From the NCBI RefSeq assembly GCF_027627575.1, contig NZ_CP114065.1:3720001-3784000 (forward strand): a DNA stretch of 64,000 nucleotides, in the 5' to 3' direction. How positions within the stretch are numbered: the stretch's first letter is position 1; the number at the start of each line of letters is the position of its first letter. The stretch comes from Kribbella sp. CA-293567 (GTDB lineage Bacteria > Actinomycetota > Actinomycetes > Propionibacteriales > Kribbellaceae). Position numbers and translations under genes: made by a program. This document shows, in pieces, positions 44,524-53,226 of this stretch. The notes beneath the pieces are model-generated. The model did no database searches. It was not told the origin of the DNA and was given only the letters and a program-made list of their open reading frames with translations.

Positions 44524-44598
44524 TGGGATTCGGCTTGCTAGGTGAGGTTTTCTGGGTAAGGTCCATAGGGTCGAGCCCCACATGGTGAGGTGATGATC

Positions 44599-46338
44599 GT
44601 GGCTGGAGACGAGAGTCCTACCGCGGCAGAGCTGCGTAACCAGGTCCGTTACCTGGAGGCCGAGGTCGCAGCGTTGCGGCGGAGGTTGTTGGAGCACCCG
44701 GCGGACAGCCGGTCGCTCGAGAGCAGACTGTCCGAAACCCAGGCGTCCTTGTCGAGTGTGACCGCCCAGAACGAACGGCTGGCGGACACACTGCGCGAGG
44801 CCCGAGAGAAGATCATCGCCCTGAAGGAGGAAGTCGACCGGCTGGCGCAACCGCCCTCCGGTTTCGGTACCTTCCTGGGCCGCAACGACGATGACACGCT
44901 GGACGTGTTCACCGGGGGCCGCAAGCTCCGGGTCGCGGCGAGCCCGTCAGTCGACCTGGACGAGCTCCGGCTCGGCCAGGAGCTGATGCTGAACGAGGCG
45001 CTGAACGTGGTCGAGGCCTGCGACTTCGAGGTCGTCGGCGACGTGGTGATGTTGAAGGAGCTGCTGGCCGACGGCGAACGGGCCCTGGTGATCGCGCAGG
45101 CCGACGAGGAACGTATCGTCCGGCTCGCCTCACCGTTGCTCGACCAGCCACTGCGGGCCGGCGACTCCCTGCTGCTGGAGCCGCGCTCCGGCTATGTCTA
45201 CGAGAAGATCCCGAAGTCCGAGGTCGAGGAGCTGGTGCTCGAAGAGGTCCCGGACATCGACTACACCCAGATCGGTGGTCTGGCCGGCCAGATCGAGCAG
45301 ATCCGGGACGCGGTCGAGATGCCGTACCTGCACAAGGACCTGTTCCTCGAGCACGAGCTGAAGCCGCCGAAGGGCGTCCTGCTCTACGGCCCGCCGGGCT
45401 GTGGCAAGACCCTGATCGCCAAGGCGGTCGCGAACTCGCTGGCCAAGAAGGTCGCCGAGCGGACCGGGGTGGAGGGGCAGAAGTCGTTCTTCCTCAACAT
45501 CAAGGGTCCGGAGCTGCTCAACAAGTACGTGGGTGAGACCGAGCGGCACATCCGCCTGGTCTTCCAGCGCGCCCGGGAGAAGGCTTCCGAGGGCATGCCG
45601 GTGATCGTGTTCTTCGACGAGATGGACTCGCTGTTCCGCACCCGCGGCTCCGGGGTCTCCTCCGACGTCGAGAACACCATCGTCCCGCAGTTGCTGAGCG
45701 AGATCGACGGCGTCGAGGGCCTGGAGAACGTGATCGTCATCGGTGCCTCGAACCGTGAGGACATGATCGACCCGGCGATCCTGCGGCCGGGCCGGCTGGA
45801 CGTGAAGATCAAGATCGAGCGGCCGGACGCCGAGTCCGCCCGCGACATCTTCTCGAAGTACCTGACCACGACGCTGCCGTTGCACCCCGACGACGTGAGC
45901 GAGTTCGGTGGTGACCGCCGGGAGTGCGTGAACGGGATGATCCAGCGCACGGTCGAGCGGATGTACACCGAGGCCGACGAGAACCGCTTCCTCGAGGTCA
46001 CCTATGCCAACGGTGACAAGGAGGTCCTGTACTTCAAGGACTTCAACTCGGGCGCGATGATCCAGAACATCGTCGACCGGGCCAAGAAGATGGCGATCAA
46101 GGCGTTCCTCGACGACGGCCAGAAGGGTCTGCGGGTCCAGCACCTGCTGCAGGCCTGCGTGGACGAGTTCAAGGAGAACGAGGACCTGCCGAACACCACC
46201 AACCCGGACGACTGGGCCCGCATCTCCGGCAAGAAGGGCGAGCGGATCGTCTACATCCGCACGCTCATCTCCGGCAAGCAGGGCACCGAGCCGGGCCGGT
46301 CGATCGATACGGCCACCAACACCGGTCAGTACCTGTAG
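44599..46338 (+). CDS. mpa: Proteasomal AAA ATPase (Mpa/ARC)
   Basis: A 579-residue ring ATPase that unfolds pupylated proteins and feeds them to the 20S core. Residues 9-85 are a coiled coil that binds Pup. Two OB folds follow (about 90-205), then the AAA domain with Walker A GPPGCGKT (264-271), FFDEMD (338-343) and the arginine region [15 protein letters not shown]. The C-terminus ends GQYL, with the penultimate Tyr needed to dock into the proteasome. GTG at 44599 is preferred: GAGGTGAT lies at the best distance, while ATG 44593 is too close to it. A 17-bp terminator follows. Confidence 0.95.
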   Translation: MAGDESPTAAELRNQVRYLEAEVAALRRRLLEHPADSRSLESRLSETQASLSSVTAQNERLADTLREAREKIIALKEEVDRLAQPPSGFGTFLGRNDDDTLDVFTGGRKLRVAASPSVDLDELRLGQELMLNEALNVVEACDFEVVGDVVMLKELLADGERALVIAQADEERIVRLASPLLDQPLRAGDSLLLEPRSGYVYEKIPKSEVEELVLEEVPDIDYTQIGGLAGQIEQIRDAVEMPYLHKDLFLEHELKPPKGVLLYGPPGCGKTLIAKAVANSLAKKVAERTGVEGQKSFFLNIKGPELLNKYVGETERHIRLVFQRAREKASEGMPVIVFFDEMDSLFRTRGSGVSSDVENTIVPQLLSEIDGVEGLENVIVIGASNREDMIDPAILRPGRLDVKIKIERPDAESARDIFSKYLTTTLPLHPDDVSEFGGDRRECVNGMIQRTVERMYTEADENRFLEVTYANGDKEVLYFKDFNSGAMIQNIVDRAKKMAIKAFLDDGQKGLRVQHLLQACVDEFKENEDLPNTTNPDDWARISGKKGERIVYIRTLISGKQGTEPGRSIDTATNTGQYL

Positions 46339-46344
46339 CACTCA

Positions 46345-46383
46345 CCTCAGCCGCCCTGGTCCAGTCGACCAGGGCGGCTGAGG
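46345..46383 (+). terminator. Hairpin terminator after mpa
   Basis: A perfect 17-bp stem (arms 46345-46361 and 46367-46383, core CAGCCGCCCTGGTC) with a 5-nt loop starts 7 bp after the mpa stop. There is no T run, as is common in high-GC genomes. It separates mpa from dop-pup-prcBA. Confidence 0.8.
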
Positions 46384-46409
46384 CGTCTCCCCGTACTGCG
46401 TGCGCGCGC

Positions 46410-46457
46410 CACCCGCCATAGCGCCGTGGCGGCCACCTGCCATATCACCGTGGTGTC
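46410..46457. repeat. Tandem 24-bp imperfect repeat, two copies
   Basis: Copy 1 (46410-46433) begins CACCCGCCATAGCGCCGTGG and copy 2 (46434-46457) begins CACCTGCCATATCACCGTGG; 19 of 24 positions agree. They lie between the mpa terminator and a small membrane protein gene. The rest of this 190-bp gap shows no other clear element except a GC-rich leader. Confidence 0.6.
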
Positions 46458-46574
46458 GGCAGCGCCAGCCGCCTAGAGCCACCGGATCCCTTGCTGCCGG
46501 AGCCCGTCGGCCGGGGAGCCGGTCAGGGTTTCCCCTGATCCCGCGCGAGCCGCCGTCGGCGTACCGTTCTCGGC

Positions 46575-46913
46575 ATGGCGACGGATGAGATCCGCAAGGA
46601 CCTGCGCGCAGCGGTCGCGGCGCGGCAGGAGCTCGGCCCGGAGTACGAGGCCGAGGTGATCGAAGGGTTCCTCGCGAAGCTCGACGCGCACGCCGCTCAG
46701 CGTCTCGCCACACCGCCGGCGAGGATCGAACCGCCGAGCCGGGAAGGCGATCCGGGCGGGCTCGCGCTGGCCATCGTGTCGGTGGCCGCCGGCGTCCCGA
46801 TCACTGCCATCGCCGCGGCCCAGGAAGGCACCATCGCCATCATCATCTGCTGGGGCGGCCTGGTCGGCATCAACCTGGCACGCTCGGTCTCCCGCTTCAT
46901 CGGCCGCAACTGA
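46575..46913 (+). CDS. Small membrane protein of unknown function
   Basis: A 112-residue protein. Residues 1-55 are soluble and partly helical (DLRAAVAARQELGPEYEAEVIEGFLAKL in pieces), a pattern common in actinobacterial small membrane proteins. Two membrane segments follow: GLALAIVSVAAGVPITAIA (about 62-80) and TIAIIICWGGLVGINLA (about 86-102). A short basic end (RSVSRFIGRN) would stay in the cytoplasm. I do not recognise a named family. No strong ribosome binding site is seen. It lies within the proteasome region but nothing ties it to that function. Confidence 0.7.
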   Translation: MATDEIRKDLRAAVAARQELGPEYEAEVIEGFLAKLDAHAAQRLATPPARIEPPSREGDPGGLALAIVSVAAGVPITAIAAAQEGTIAIIICWGGLVGINLARSVSRFIGRN

Positions 46914-46952
46914 CGATCAGTACTGGAGTTGCACCTGCTGACCACGCGGCGG

Positions 46953-46968
46953 GGCTCCCGGTGGAGCC
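46953..46968. terminator. Weak hairpin between convergent genes
   Basis: GGCTCC, loop CGGT, GGAGCC lies between the small membrane protein gene and the convergent Nudix gene. The stem is only 6 bp, so this is a weak call. Confidence 0.3.
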
Positions 46969-47016
46969 AGTCGCCGTCCAGCTAGGCGCGGCTGTCCCAG
47001 CCGTTGTCGTCGATCG

Positions 47017-47517
47017 TCACACGTAGGACCGGACCAGAGGGCCCAGGAGGGCGGCTGTGTCGGGCATGAAGGACCAGGCGGGGTCGTCCAGCTTGGCGAC
47101 AAGCTCGGCAGGGGACATCCAGGCGCCCCACTCGACTTCCTCCGGCTGGTGCTTCACCGGGCCGTCCCACACGCAGGTGTAGAGGTAGGCGTGGTAGCTG
47201 GTGTGGGCGTCCGCGTAGTCGCCTTCCGGCAGCCGGGTCAGCTCGACGCCGGTGATGCCGAGTTCCTCGTCCAGTTCGCGGACGACAGCGTCGTACGGGT
47301 CCTCGCCGGCCGCGACGACACCACCTGCCGCGAAGTCGTAGCGGCCCGGGTAGACGTCCTTCACGGGCGTACGGCGGTGCACGTAGATGTCGCCGACGCT
47401 GTTCCGGACCAGTACGCCGGTCGCGCCGTGCCGCAGGTTGTCGCGCCGCATCACCGACCGTGGGGCGGACCCACAGACTCGGCCGTCGGCGTCCAGAAGA
47501 GCCACCAGTTCGTCCAT
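47017..47517 (-). CDS. Nudix hydrolase
   Basis: A 166-residue Nudix protein. The Nudix box is GGVVAAGEDPYDAVVRELDEELGI (in pieces: GGVVAAGE, then RELDEELG), complete with all catalytic Glu residues. The opening LVALLDADGRVCGSAPRSVMRRDNLRHGATGV resembles the isopentenyl-diphosphate isomerase-like/YfcD group. The substrate is unknown. It is divergent from dop, 74 bp apart, with ACAGG-TAAC-CCTGT as a small palindrome between. Confidence 0.88.
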   Translation of the reverse strand: MDELVALLDADGRVCGSAPRSVMRRDNLRHGATGVLVRNSVGDIYVHRRTPVKDVYPGRYDFAAGGVVAAGEDPYDAVVRELDEELGITGVELTRLPEGDYADAHTSYHAYLYTCVWDGPVKHQPEEVEWGAWMSPAELVAKLDDPAWSFMPDTAALLGPLVRSYV

Positions 47518-47578
47518 CCGGGCAGTCTCACAGGTAACCCTGTGGACACATCACCCCCCTTCTGTCGGTCCTACCGCG

Positions 47579-47584
47579 TAGGCT
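47579..47584 (+). promoter_or_regulatory. -10 box (TAGGCT) of dop
   Basis: TAGGCT ends exactly 7 nt before the dop ATG at 47592 without a ribosome binding site, indicating a leaderless promoter that would drive dop-pup-prcB-prcA. Confidence 0.5.
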
Positions 47585-47591
47585 CGATCGT

Positions 47592-49112
47592 ATGAGTGTT
47601 CGGCGGATCATGGGGACCGAGACCGAGTTCGGCATCTCGGTTCCTGGCCAGCCCGGGGCCAACCCGATGCTGACTTCGAGCCAGGTGGTCAACGGCTATG
47701 CGCAGACGCAGCCGTTGGCGCGCAAAACGCGGTGGGACTTCGACGAGGAGCACCCGTTAAGGGACGCGCGCGGGTTCGACCTGAGCCGGGAGGTGGCCGA
47801 CTCCAGCCAGCTCACCGACGAGGAGACCGGGCTGGCCAACGTCATCCTGACCAACGGCGCGCGGTTGTACGTCGACCACGCCCACCCGGAGTACTCCGCG
47901 CCGGAGTGCACCAACCCCCGCGACGTGGTGGTCTGGGACAAGGCCGGCGAGCTGGTGATCATGGAGGGCGCCCGGCAGGCCCGGCAGATCCCCGGCGCGC
48001 CGCAACTGAACCTGTACAAGAACAACACCGACAACAAGGGCGCGTCGTACGGGTCGCACGAGAACTACCTGATGCGCCGGTCCACGCCGTTCGCGTCGAT
48101 CGTGCGGCACCTGACGCCGTTCTTCGTCAGCCGCCAGGTGGTCACCGGCGCCGGCCGGGTCGGGATCGGCCAGGACGGCAGCACCAACGGCTTCCAGATC
48201 AGCCAGCGGGCCGACTACTTCGAGGTCGAGGTCGGCCTGGAGACGACGCTGAAGCGGCCGATCATCAACACCCGCGACGAGCCGCACGCCAACCCGGACC
48301 GGTACCGCCGGCTGCACGTGATCATCGGCGACGCGAACCTGGCCGAGATCTCGACGTACCTGAAGGTCGGTACCACCTCGCTGGTGCTGGCGATGATCGA
48401 GGACGGCTGGCTGACCGACGACCTGTCGGTCGACCGGCCGGTCACCGCGCTGCACGAGGTCAGCCACGACCCGACCTGCACGCACCTGATGACGCTCAAG
48501 GACGGCCGCAAGATCACCGCCGTCCAGCTTCAGGTGGAGTATCTGGAGCAGGCCCGCAAGTACGTCGAGGACAAGTACGGCGACGACGCCGACCGGCAGA
48601 CCAAGGACGTGCTGCAGCGCTGGGAGAGCGTGCTCGACCAGCTCGCGACCGATCCGATGCAACTGGCCGACCAGCTCGACTGGGTCGCGAAGTACAAGCT
48701 GCTGCAGTCCTACCGCGACCGCGACGGGCTGGAGTGGGACGACTCGAAGCTGCACCTGGTCGACCTGCAGTACGCCGACCTGCGCCCGGACAAGGGGCTC
48801 TACTTCAAACTGGTCAAGTCCGGCCGGATGCAGCGCCTGGTCAGCGACGAGGAGATCCGGATGGCCGTCTCGCATCCGCCGACCGACACCCGTGCCTATT
48901 TCCGCGGCCGCTGCATGCAGAAGTACGCCGGCCAGGTCGCGGCCGCCTCCTGGGACTCGGTGATCTTCGACCTGCCGGGCCGCGAATCGCTGCAGCGGAT
49001 CCCGACGCTGGACCCGCTGCGCGGTACGAAGGCCCATGTCGGAGCCTTGCTCGACCAGTGCGACACCGCGAGTGACCTGGTTCGCACCATTACTGGGGGC
49101 GCTGCCGGGTAG
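47592..49112 (+). CDS. dop: Deamidase/depupylase of Pup
   Basis: A 506-residue member of the Dop/PafA branch of the glutamine-synthetase-like ligases. Dop deamidates Pup ending in Gln and removes Pup from proteins. The active-site start is MGTETEFGI (E10, E12), the catalytic Asp is D95 in [14 protein letters not shown], and the Dop-specific loop lies around residues 40-80 ([20 protein letters not shown]). This loop and the length separate it from PafA. It is followed by pup after 71 bp; TAGGGT overlapping its own stop may be an extra -10 box for pup. Confidence 0.95.
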   Translation: MSVRRIMGTETEFGISVPGQPGANPMLTSSQVVNGYAQTQPLARKTRWDFDEEHPLRDARGFDLSREVADSSQLTDEETGLANVILTNGARLYVDHAHPEYSAPECTNPRDVVVWDKAGELVIMEGARQARQIPGAPQLNLYKNNTDNKGASYGSHENYLMRRSTPFASIVRHLTPFFVSRQVVTGAGRVGIGQDGSTNGFQISQRADYFEVEVGLETTLKRPIINTRDEPHANPDRYRRLHVIIGDANLAEISTYLKVGTTSLVLAMIEDGWLTDDLSVDRPVTALHEVSHDPTCTHLMTLKDGRKITAVQLQVEYLEQARKYVEDKYGDDADRQTKDVLQRWESVLDQLATDPMQLADQLDWVAKYKLLQSYRDRDGLEWDDSKLHLVDLQYADLRPDKGLYFKLVKSGRMQRLVSDEEIRMAVSHPPTDTRAYFRGRCMQKYAGQVAAASWDSVIFDLPGRESLQRIPTLDPLRGTKAHVGALLDQCDTASDLVRTITGGAAG

Positions 49113-49183
49113 GGTCGCCATATAGGTGTCACAGTGAGGGCCGGTTGGGCGGCTCTCCTTGGCGGTTCTAGGAGGTGTGTGCC

Positions 49184-49393
49184 ATGGCGAAAGACGGCGG
49201 ACAGCAGCACAAGCAGCCGAAGCGCTCGTCGACCGAGGAAGAGGTCACCGAGGTCAAGTCCGGCGAGGACGTGGCCGAGCGCAAGGAACGGCTCGACGAC
49301 GACGTGGACTCGATCCTCGACGAGATCGACGAGGTGCTGGAGGAGAACGCGGAAGAGTTCGTCCGCGGTTTCGTGCAAAAGGGTGGGGAGTGA
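49184..49393 (+). CDS. pup: Prokaryotic ubiquitin-like protein Pup
   Basis: A 69-residue, highly charged and disordered protein that is attached to lysines of target proteins. The N-terminal half is polar (MAKDGGQQHKQPKRSS). The helical Mpa-binding part is LDDDVDSILDEIDEVLEENAEEFV, and the end is QKGGE. The last residue is Glu, so it is ready for ligation without deamidation by Dop. GGAGG at 49171-49175 lies 8 nt before the ATG. It stands between dop and prcB as in other actinobacteria. Confidence 0.96.
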   Translation: MAKDGGQQHKQPKRSSTEEEVTEVKSGEDVAERKERLDDDVDSILDEIDEVLEENAEEFVRGFVQKGGE

Positions 49394-49401
49394 ACCGCTA
49401 G

Positions 49402-50241
49402 ATGACATTTGATGCCTCCGGCCGGTTGCCGGAAGCCTTCCTGACCCCAGGTGGCTCGTCCTTCATGGACTTCCTGGCCGGGCACGCGCCCGACCTGTTG
49501 CCCGGACGGCGCGACCTGGGGACAGGTGACTTCGGCAAGGACGTCCCGCACGGTACGACGATCGTCGCCGCCACCTTCGACGGTGGTGTGGTGATGGCCG
49601 GCGACCGGCGCGCCACGATGGGCAACATCATCGCGCAGCGCGACATCGAGAAGGTCTTCCCGGCCGACGAGTACTCCTGCGTGGCCTTCGCCGGCACCGC
49701 GGGCCTCGGAATCGAGATGGTGCGGCTGTTCCAGGTCGAGCTGGAGCACTACGAGAAGCTCGAGGGCACCACGCTCAGCCTCGACGGCAAGGCCAGCCGG
49801 CTGACCGCGCTGATCCGCGGCAACCTGCCGATGGCGATGCAGGGCCTGACCGTCGTGCCGCTGTTCGCGGGCTACGACCACGACATCAAGGGCGGCCGGA
49901 TCTTCTCCTACGATCCGACCGGCGGGCGGTACGAGGAGCGCGCGTTCCACAGCGTCGGCTCCGGCTCGCTGTTCGCCCGTGGCGCGCTGAAGAAGCTCTA
50001 CCGCGAGAACCTGACCGAGACCGAGACCGTCACGGTGGCCATCCAGTCCCTGGTGGACGCGGCCGACGACGACTCGGCGACCGGCGGTCCGGACATGCTG
50101 CGGCGGATCTTCCCGGTGATCGGTGTGGTCACCGCCGACGGGTACCGGCGGCTCCCGGCCGAAGAGGTCGGTGGGCTGGTCGACACCGTCATGGCGGCTC
50201 GGCAAGAGCGCCCCGACGGCCCCGCCGCGCCCATCACCTGA
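49402..50241 (+). CDS. prcB: Proteasome beta subunit
   Basis: A 279-residue precursor of the catalytic subunit. The propeptide is residues 1-51 (with [15 protein letters not shown]), and cleavage at HG/TTIVA exposes Thr52, the nucleophile. Other active-site parts are GDRRATMGN (Asp and Arg), Lys in [10 protein letters not shown], and [12 protein letters not shown]. It forms seven-membered rings with the alpha subunits. It starts 9 bp after pup, and the ribosome binding site GGGGAG overlaps the pup end. Confidence 0.97.
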   Translation: MTFDASGRLPEAFLTPGGSSFMDFLAGHAPDLLPGRRDLGTGDFGKDVPHGTTIVAATFDGGVVMAGDRRATMGNIIAQRDIEKVFPADEYSCVAFAGTAGLGIEMVRLFQVELEHYEKLEGTTLSLDGKASRLTALIRGNLPMAMQGLTVVPLFAGYDHDIKGGRIFSYDPTGGRYEERAFHSVGSGSLFARGALKKLYRENLTETETVTVAIQSLVDAADDDSATGGPDMLRRIFPVIGVVTADGYRRLPAEEVGGLVDTVMAARQERPDGPAAPIT

Positions 50242-50273
50242 CCACCATCGACTGATAGAGGACGACACCCTAG

Positions 50274-51137
50274 ATGAGTACGCCGTTCTACGTCTCGCCC
50301 GAACAGTTGATGCGGGACCGGGCCGACTTCGCCCGCAAGGGCATCGCCAAGGGCCGCAGCGCGATCGCCCTGCAGTACGCCGACGGCATCCTGTTCGTGG
50401 CGGAGAACCGGTCCCCGGCCCTGCACAAGGTGGCCGAGATCTACGACCGGCTCGCCTTCGCCGCCGTCGGCCGGTACAACGAGTTCGAGAACCTGCGGAT
50501 CGCCGGCGTGCGCCTGGCCGACATGCGCGGGTACTCCTACGACCGGCGCGACGTCACCGGCCGGGCGCTGGCCAACGCCTACGCCCAGACGCTCGGCGCG
50601 ATCTTCTCCTCCGGTGGTGAGAAGCCGCTCGAGGTCGAGATCCTGGTCGCCGAGGTCGGCGCCAGCACCGCCGAGGACACGATCTACCGGCTCACCTACG
50701 ACGGCTCGATCGCGGACGTCCGTGGTTACGCCGTGATGGGTGGCCCGGCCGAGCAGGTCGCGGAGTACGTCGGAGAGCACTACTCCGAGGGCATCTCGCT
50801 GGCGGGCGCGCTGCGCCTGGCGGTGGACGCCCTCGGGCACGACGGCACCGACGTACGGCAGCTCGAGCCGGACCAGATCGAGGTCGCGATCCTGGACCGG
50901 ACCCGCACCCAGGTGCGCAAGTTCAAGCGGATCTCGGACGAGACGCTGGCCCGGATCCTGGCCGAGTCCCGCCCGGACACCTCCCCGTCCGAGCCGGCGA
51001 CCCATGCCGAAGCGGCCGACCAGGCCAACGGCGGCAACTACGAGAGCGAATCGACCGGAGACGCCCCGGTGGCGCCGCCCGCCGACGACACTCCCATTGC
51101 CCCGCCGGAAGACCCGGACACCGACCGCCCGCTGTGA
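50274..51137 (+). CDS. prcA: Proteasome alpha subunit
   Basis: A 287-residue ring subunit that gates the 20S core. The N-terminal gate segment is [28 protein letters not shown], and core motifs include [30 protein letters not shown]. The last 55 residues are Pro/Asp/Glu-rich and disordered (for example [14 protein letters not shown]), a common feature. It overlaps the following Nudix gene by 4 bp (GTGA), so both are translated from one mRNA. Confidence 0.97.
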   Translation: MSTPFYVSPEQLMRDRADFARKGIAKGRSAIALQYADGILFVAENRSPALHKVAEIYDRLAFAAVGRYNEFENLRIAGVRLADMRGYSYDRRDVTGRALANAYAQTLGAIFSSGGEKPLEVEILVAEVGASTAEDTIYRLTYDGSIADVRGYAVMGGPAEQVAEYVGEHYSEGISLAGALRLAVDALGHDGTDVRQLEPDQIEVAILDRTRTQVRKFKRISDETLARILAESRPDTSPSEPATHAEAADQANGGNYESESTGDAPVAPPADDTPIAPPEDPDTDRPL

Positions 51138-51742
51138 CGAACTCCGATCCGTCCGCCCCGGACCCGTCCGGGGCGGACGGCGTACGTCCGGGGGATCCGC
51201 AGCCGTGGGTGCTGCTCGGCGAAGAGCCGGGGTACGACGGCTTCCTGACGGTACGCCGCCGGCGCTACCGGATGGCGAACGGCCGAGAAGCCGACTGGGA
51301 CGTCTTCGGCCCCGCGATGAACGCCGGGGTCAATGGTGGCGTCGCCGTACTTCCGTTGACTCCTGACGGCCGTATCGTCACCGTGCGGATGTTCCGCGCG
51401 GGTCCTGACCGCGTCGTCACCAACCTCCCCGGCGGCCTGATCGACCCGGGTGAGGATCCCGCCGACGCGGGCCGGCGTGAGCTGGAGGAGGAGACCGGCT
51501 ACACCTGCGACTCGATCGAGGTGGTCGGCTGGCTCTGGTCGGGCTCGTCCTCGGTCTTCCGCAAGTACGTCGCGATCGCCCGCGGCTGCCGGCCGGACGG
51601 CAAGCAGTCCCTCGACGAGTTCGAGGACTGCGTCCCGGCCGAGCTCAGCACTTCCGAGTTCTTGGCCGACCTCCGCACCCCCGGCACGATGACCGGCACC
51701 GACGCGGCGTACTTCGCCCTGGACCACGCCGGCCTGCTGTGA
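51134..51742 (+). CDS. Nudix hydrolase (ADP-ribose pyrophosphatase-like) overlapping prcA
   Basis: A 202-residue Nudix protein. The box is [24 protein letters not shown], all catalytic positions kept (GE, REL.EE.G). The N-terminal 25 residues are Pro/Asp-rich. The strand segment [21 protein letters not shown] and the ligand loop resemble ADP-ribose or sugar-nucleotide pyrophosphatases. The GTG start overlaps the prcA stop, so it is coupled to the proteasome operon. In many actinobacteria pafA follows prcA; here this gene and then folD take the place. Confidence 0.9.
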   Translation: MTNSDPSAPDPSGADGVRPGDPQPWVLLGEEPGYDGFLTVRRRRYRMANGREADWDVFGPAMNAGVNGGVAVLPLTPDGRIVTVRMFRAGPDRVVTNLPGGLIDPGEDPADAGRRELEEETGYTCDSIEVVGWLWSGSSSVFRKYVAIARGCRPDGKQSLDEFEDCVPAELSTSEFLADLRTPGTMTGTDAAYFALDHAGLL

Positions 51743-51832
51743 AAGCAGTCGTCCGGCGATCTGGTCGGCTTCGTCACGTTGACGGGTTGAAGCAGCGCAG
51801 GGGTCTCGTCGGCGGGCAGTAAACTGCTCGAT

Positions 51833-51911
51833 GGACCGCAACTGGCGTTGAGGTGGGTCACCACCGGGGAACGGTCTGCCGATCGGATCGGCCGAGCCGC
51901 GCGCCTGGGCA
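51833..51911 (+). promoter_or_regulatory. ZTP (pfl) riboswitch upstream of folD
   Basis: The stretch matches the pfl/ZTP motif by eye. P1 is GACCG (51834-51838) / CGGTC (51872-51876). The internal part has CTGGCG, then GGTGG...CCACC with the conserved GGGGA (51866-51870). A variable hairpin GCCGAT-N3-ATCGGC (51878-51892) follows, and the 3' block is GCCGCGCGCCTGGGCA (ending 51911). GGCG at 51844-51847 can form the expected pseudoknot with CGCC at 51902-51905. This riboswitch class binds ZTP/ZMP and controls one-carbon and purine genes; folD is a known target. The gene starts 29 nt downstream. Confidence 0.87.
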
Positions 51912-51940
51912 TTGAGTCTTCTGTCCAGAGGAGTGCGCTG

Positions 51941-52789
51941 ATGAGTGCGAAGCTGATGATCGGTACCGACCTTGCCGCCGAGCTGGTGAGCAACGCGGGG
52001 GAGCGGGCCAGGAAGTTGCGGGACGAGACCGGCGTCCAGCCGTGTCTGGCGACCGTGCTGGTCGGGGACGACCCCGCCTCGGCCACCTACGTCCGGATGA
52101 AGCAGAACCGCAGCAAGAAGGCCGGGATCGGCTCGCGCAGCGTCGTACTGCCGGCCACGACCACGACCGAGGAACTGGTTGCCGAGCTACACAAGCTGTC
52201 CAACGACCCCGACGTGCACGGCATCCTGCTGCAGCACCCGGTGCCGGCGCAGATCGACGAGCGGGCCGCCTTCGAGGCGATCGCTCCCGCCAAGGACGTC
52301 GACGGAGTCACCATGCACGGGTTCGCCGCGATGGCGTTCGGCGAACCCGGCTTCGTCTCCTGTACGCCGGGCGGCATCCTCCGGTTGCTGCAGGCGTACG
52401 ACGTCCCGCTGGAGGGCGCGCACGCCGTCGTGATCGGCCGCAGCCCGATCCTCGGCAAGCCCGCCGGAATGTTGCTGCTGGCATCGAACGCGACCGTCAC
52501 CTACACGCACTCGAGGACGCGTGATCTGGCCGGCATCGTCCGGACGGCGGACCTGGTCGTCGCCGCGGTCGGCCGGGCCAACTTCGTCCGCGGTGACTGG
52601 CTGAAGCCCGGCGCGGTCGTGATCGATGCCGGATACAACGAAGGCAACGTCGGTGACGTGCACTTCGAGGAGGCCGCGCAGGTGGCGAGCCTGATCACCC
52701 CGGTGCCTGGTGGCGTGGGGCCGATGACGATCGCTTTGCTGCTGGAGCAGACAGTCGACGCGGCCGAGGCGCAGAATCCGAGACGGTGA
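51941..52789 (+). CDS. folD: Methylenetetrahydrofolate dehydrogenase/cyclohydrolase
   Basis: A 282-residue bifunctional enzyme that interconverts methylene-, methenyl- and formyl-tetrahydrofolate. Signature parts are ATVLVGDDPASATYVRMKQNRSKKAGI (Tyr and Lys of the active site), GILLQHPVP, DVDGVTMHG and PVPGGVGPMTIALLL. The Rossmann NADP part has VVIGRSPILGKPAGMLLL. GAGGAG (51928-51933) is the ribosome binding site; it can be hidden in a short hairpin linked to the riboswitch. Upstream in-frame sequence belongs to the riboswitch, not to the protein. Confidence 0.96.
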   Translation: MSAKLMIGTDLAAELVSNAGERARKLRDETGVQPCLATVLVGDDPASATYVRMKQNRSKKAGIGSRSVVLPATTTTEELVAELHKLSNDPDVHGILLQHPVPAQIDERAAFEAIAPAKDVDGVTMHGFAAMAFGEPGFVSCTPGGILRLLQAYDVPLEGAHAVVIGRSPILGKPAGMLLLASNATVTYTHSRTRDLAGIVRTADLVVAAVGRANFVRGDWLKPGAVVIDAGYNEGNVGDVHFEEAAQVASLITPVPGGVGPMTIALLLEQTVDAAEAQNPRR

Positions 52790-52857
52790 CGCACGCGGTG
52801 GACCATCTGTCCTAGTGTTGAGACAACCGGTGATCATCGAAGTAGGAGGCAGTTGCT

Positions 52858-53226
52858 GTGGCGGTACGGGCGATCCGCGGGGCCACCCAGCTCGAGGTGG
52901 ACGAGCGCGAGCATCTGCTCGAGCGGTCCGCGGAGCTGGTCAGGGCCGTGCTGGAGGCCAACGACGTGGCCTCCGACGACCTGATCAGCATCTTGTTCAC
53001 CGTCACTCCGGACCTGCGGTCGGAGTTCCCGGCGGTGGCCGGCCGGCAGATCGGGCTGACCGACGTACCGCTGATGTGCATGCAGGAGATCAGCGTCCCG
53101 CACGCGTTGCCGCGGGTGGTCCGGATGATGGTGCACGCCGAGTCGCAGTTGTCCCGGGACAAGATCCAGCACGTCTACCTGCACGGCGCCGTCAGTCTGC
53201 GCCCCGACCTGACCGGTGCCCAGTGA
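52858..53226 (+). CDS. aroH: Chorismate mutase, AroH type
   Basis: A 122-residue monofunctional chorismate mutase that converts chorismate to prephenate. Compared with the Bacillus enzyme the active-site residues fall at nearly the same numbers: R7, R63, C74, E77, R89, Y107 and R115. The trimeric AroH fold is typical for this length. A good ribosome binding site (AGGAGG) precedes the GTG. The stop overlaps the tyrA start by 4 bp, so the two tyrosine-pathway genes are coupled. Confidence 0.95.
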   Translation: MAVRAIRGATQLEVDEREHLLERSAELVRAVLEANDVASDDLISILFTVTPDLRSEFPAVAGRQIGLTDVPLMCMQEISVPHALPRVVRMMVHAESQLSRDKIQHVYLHGAVSLRPDLTGAQ

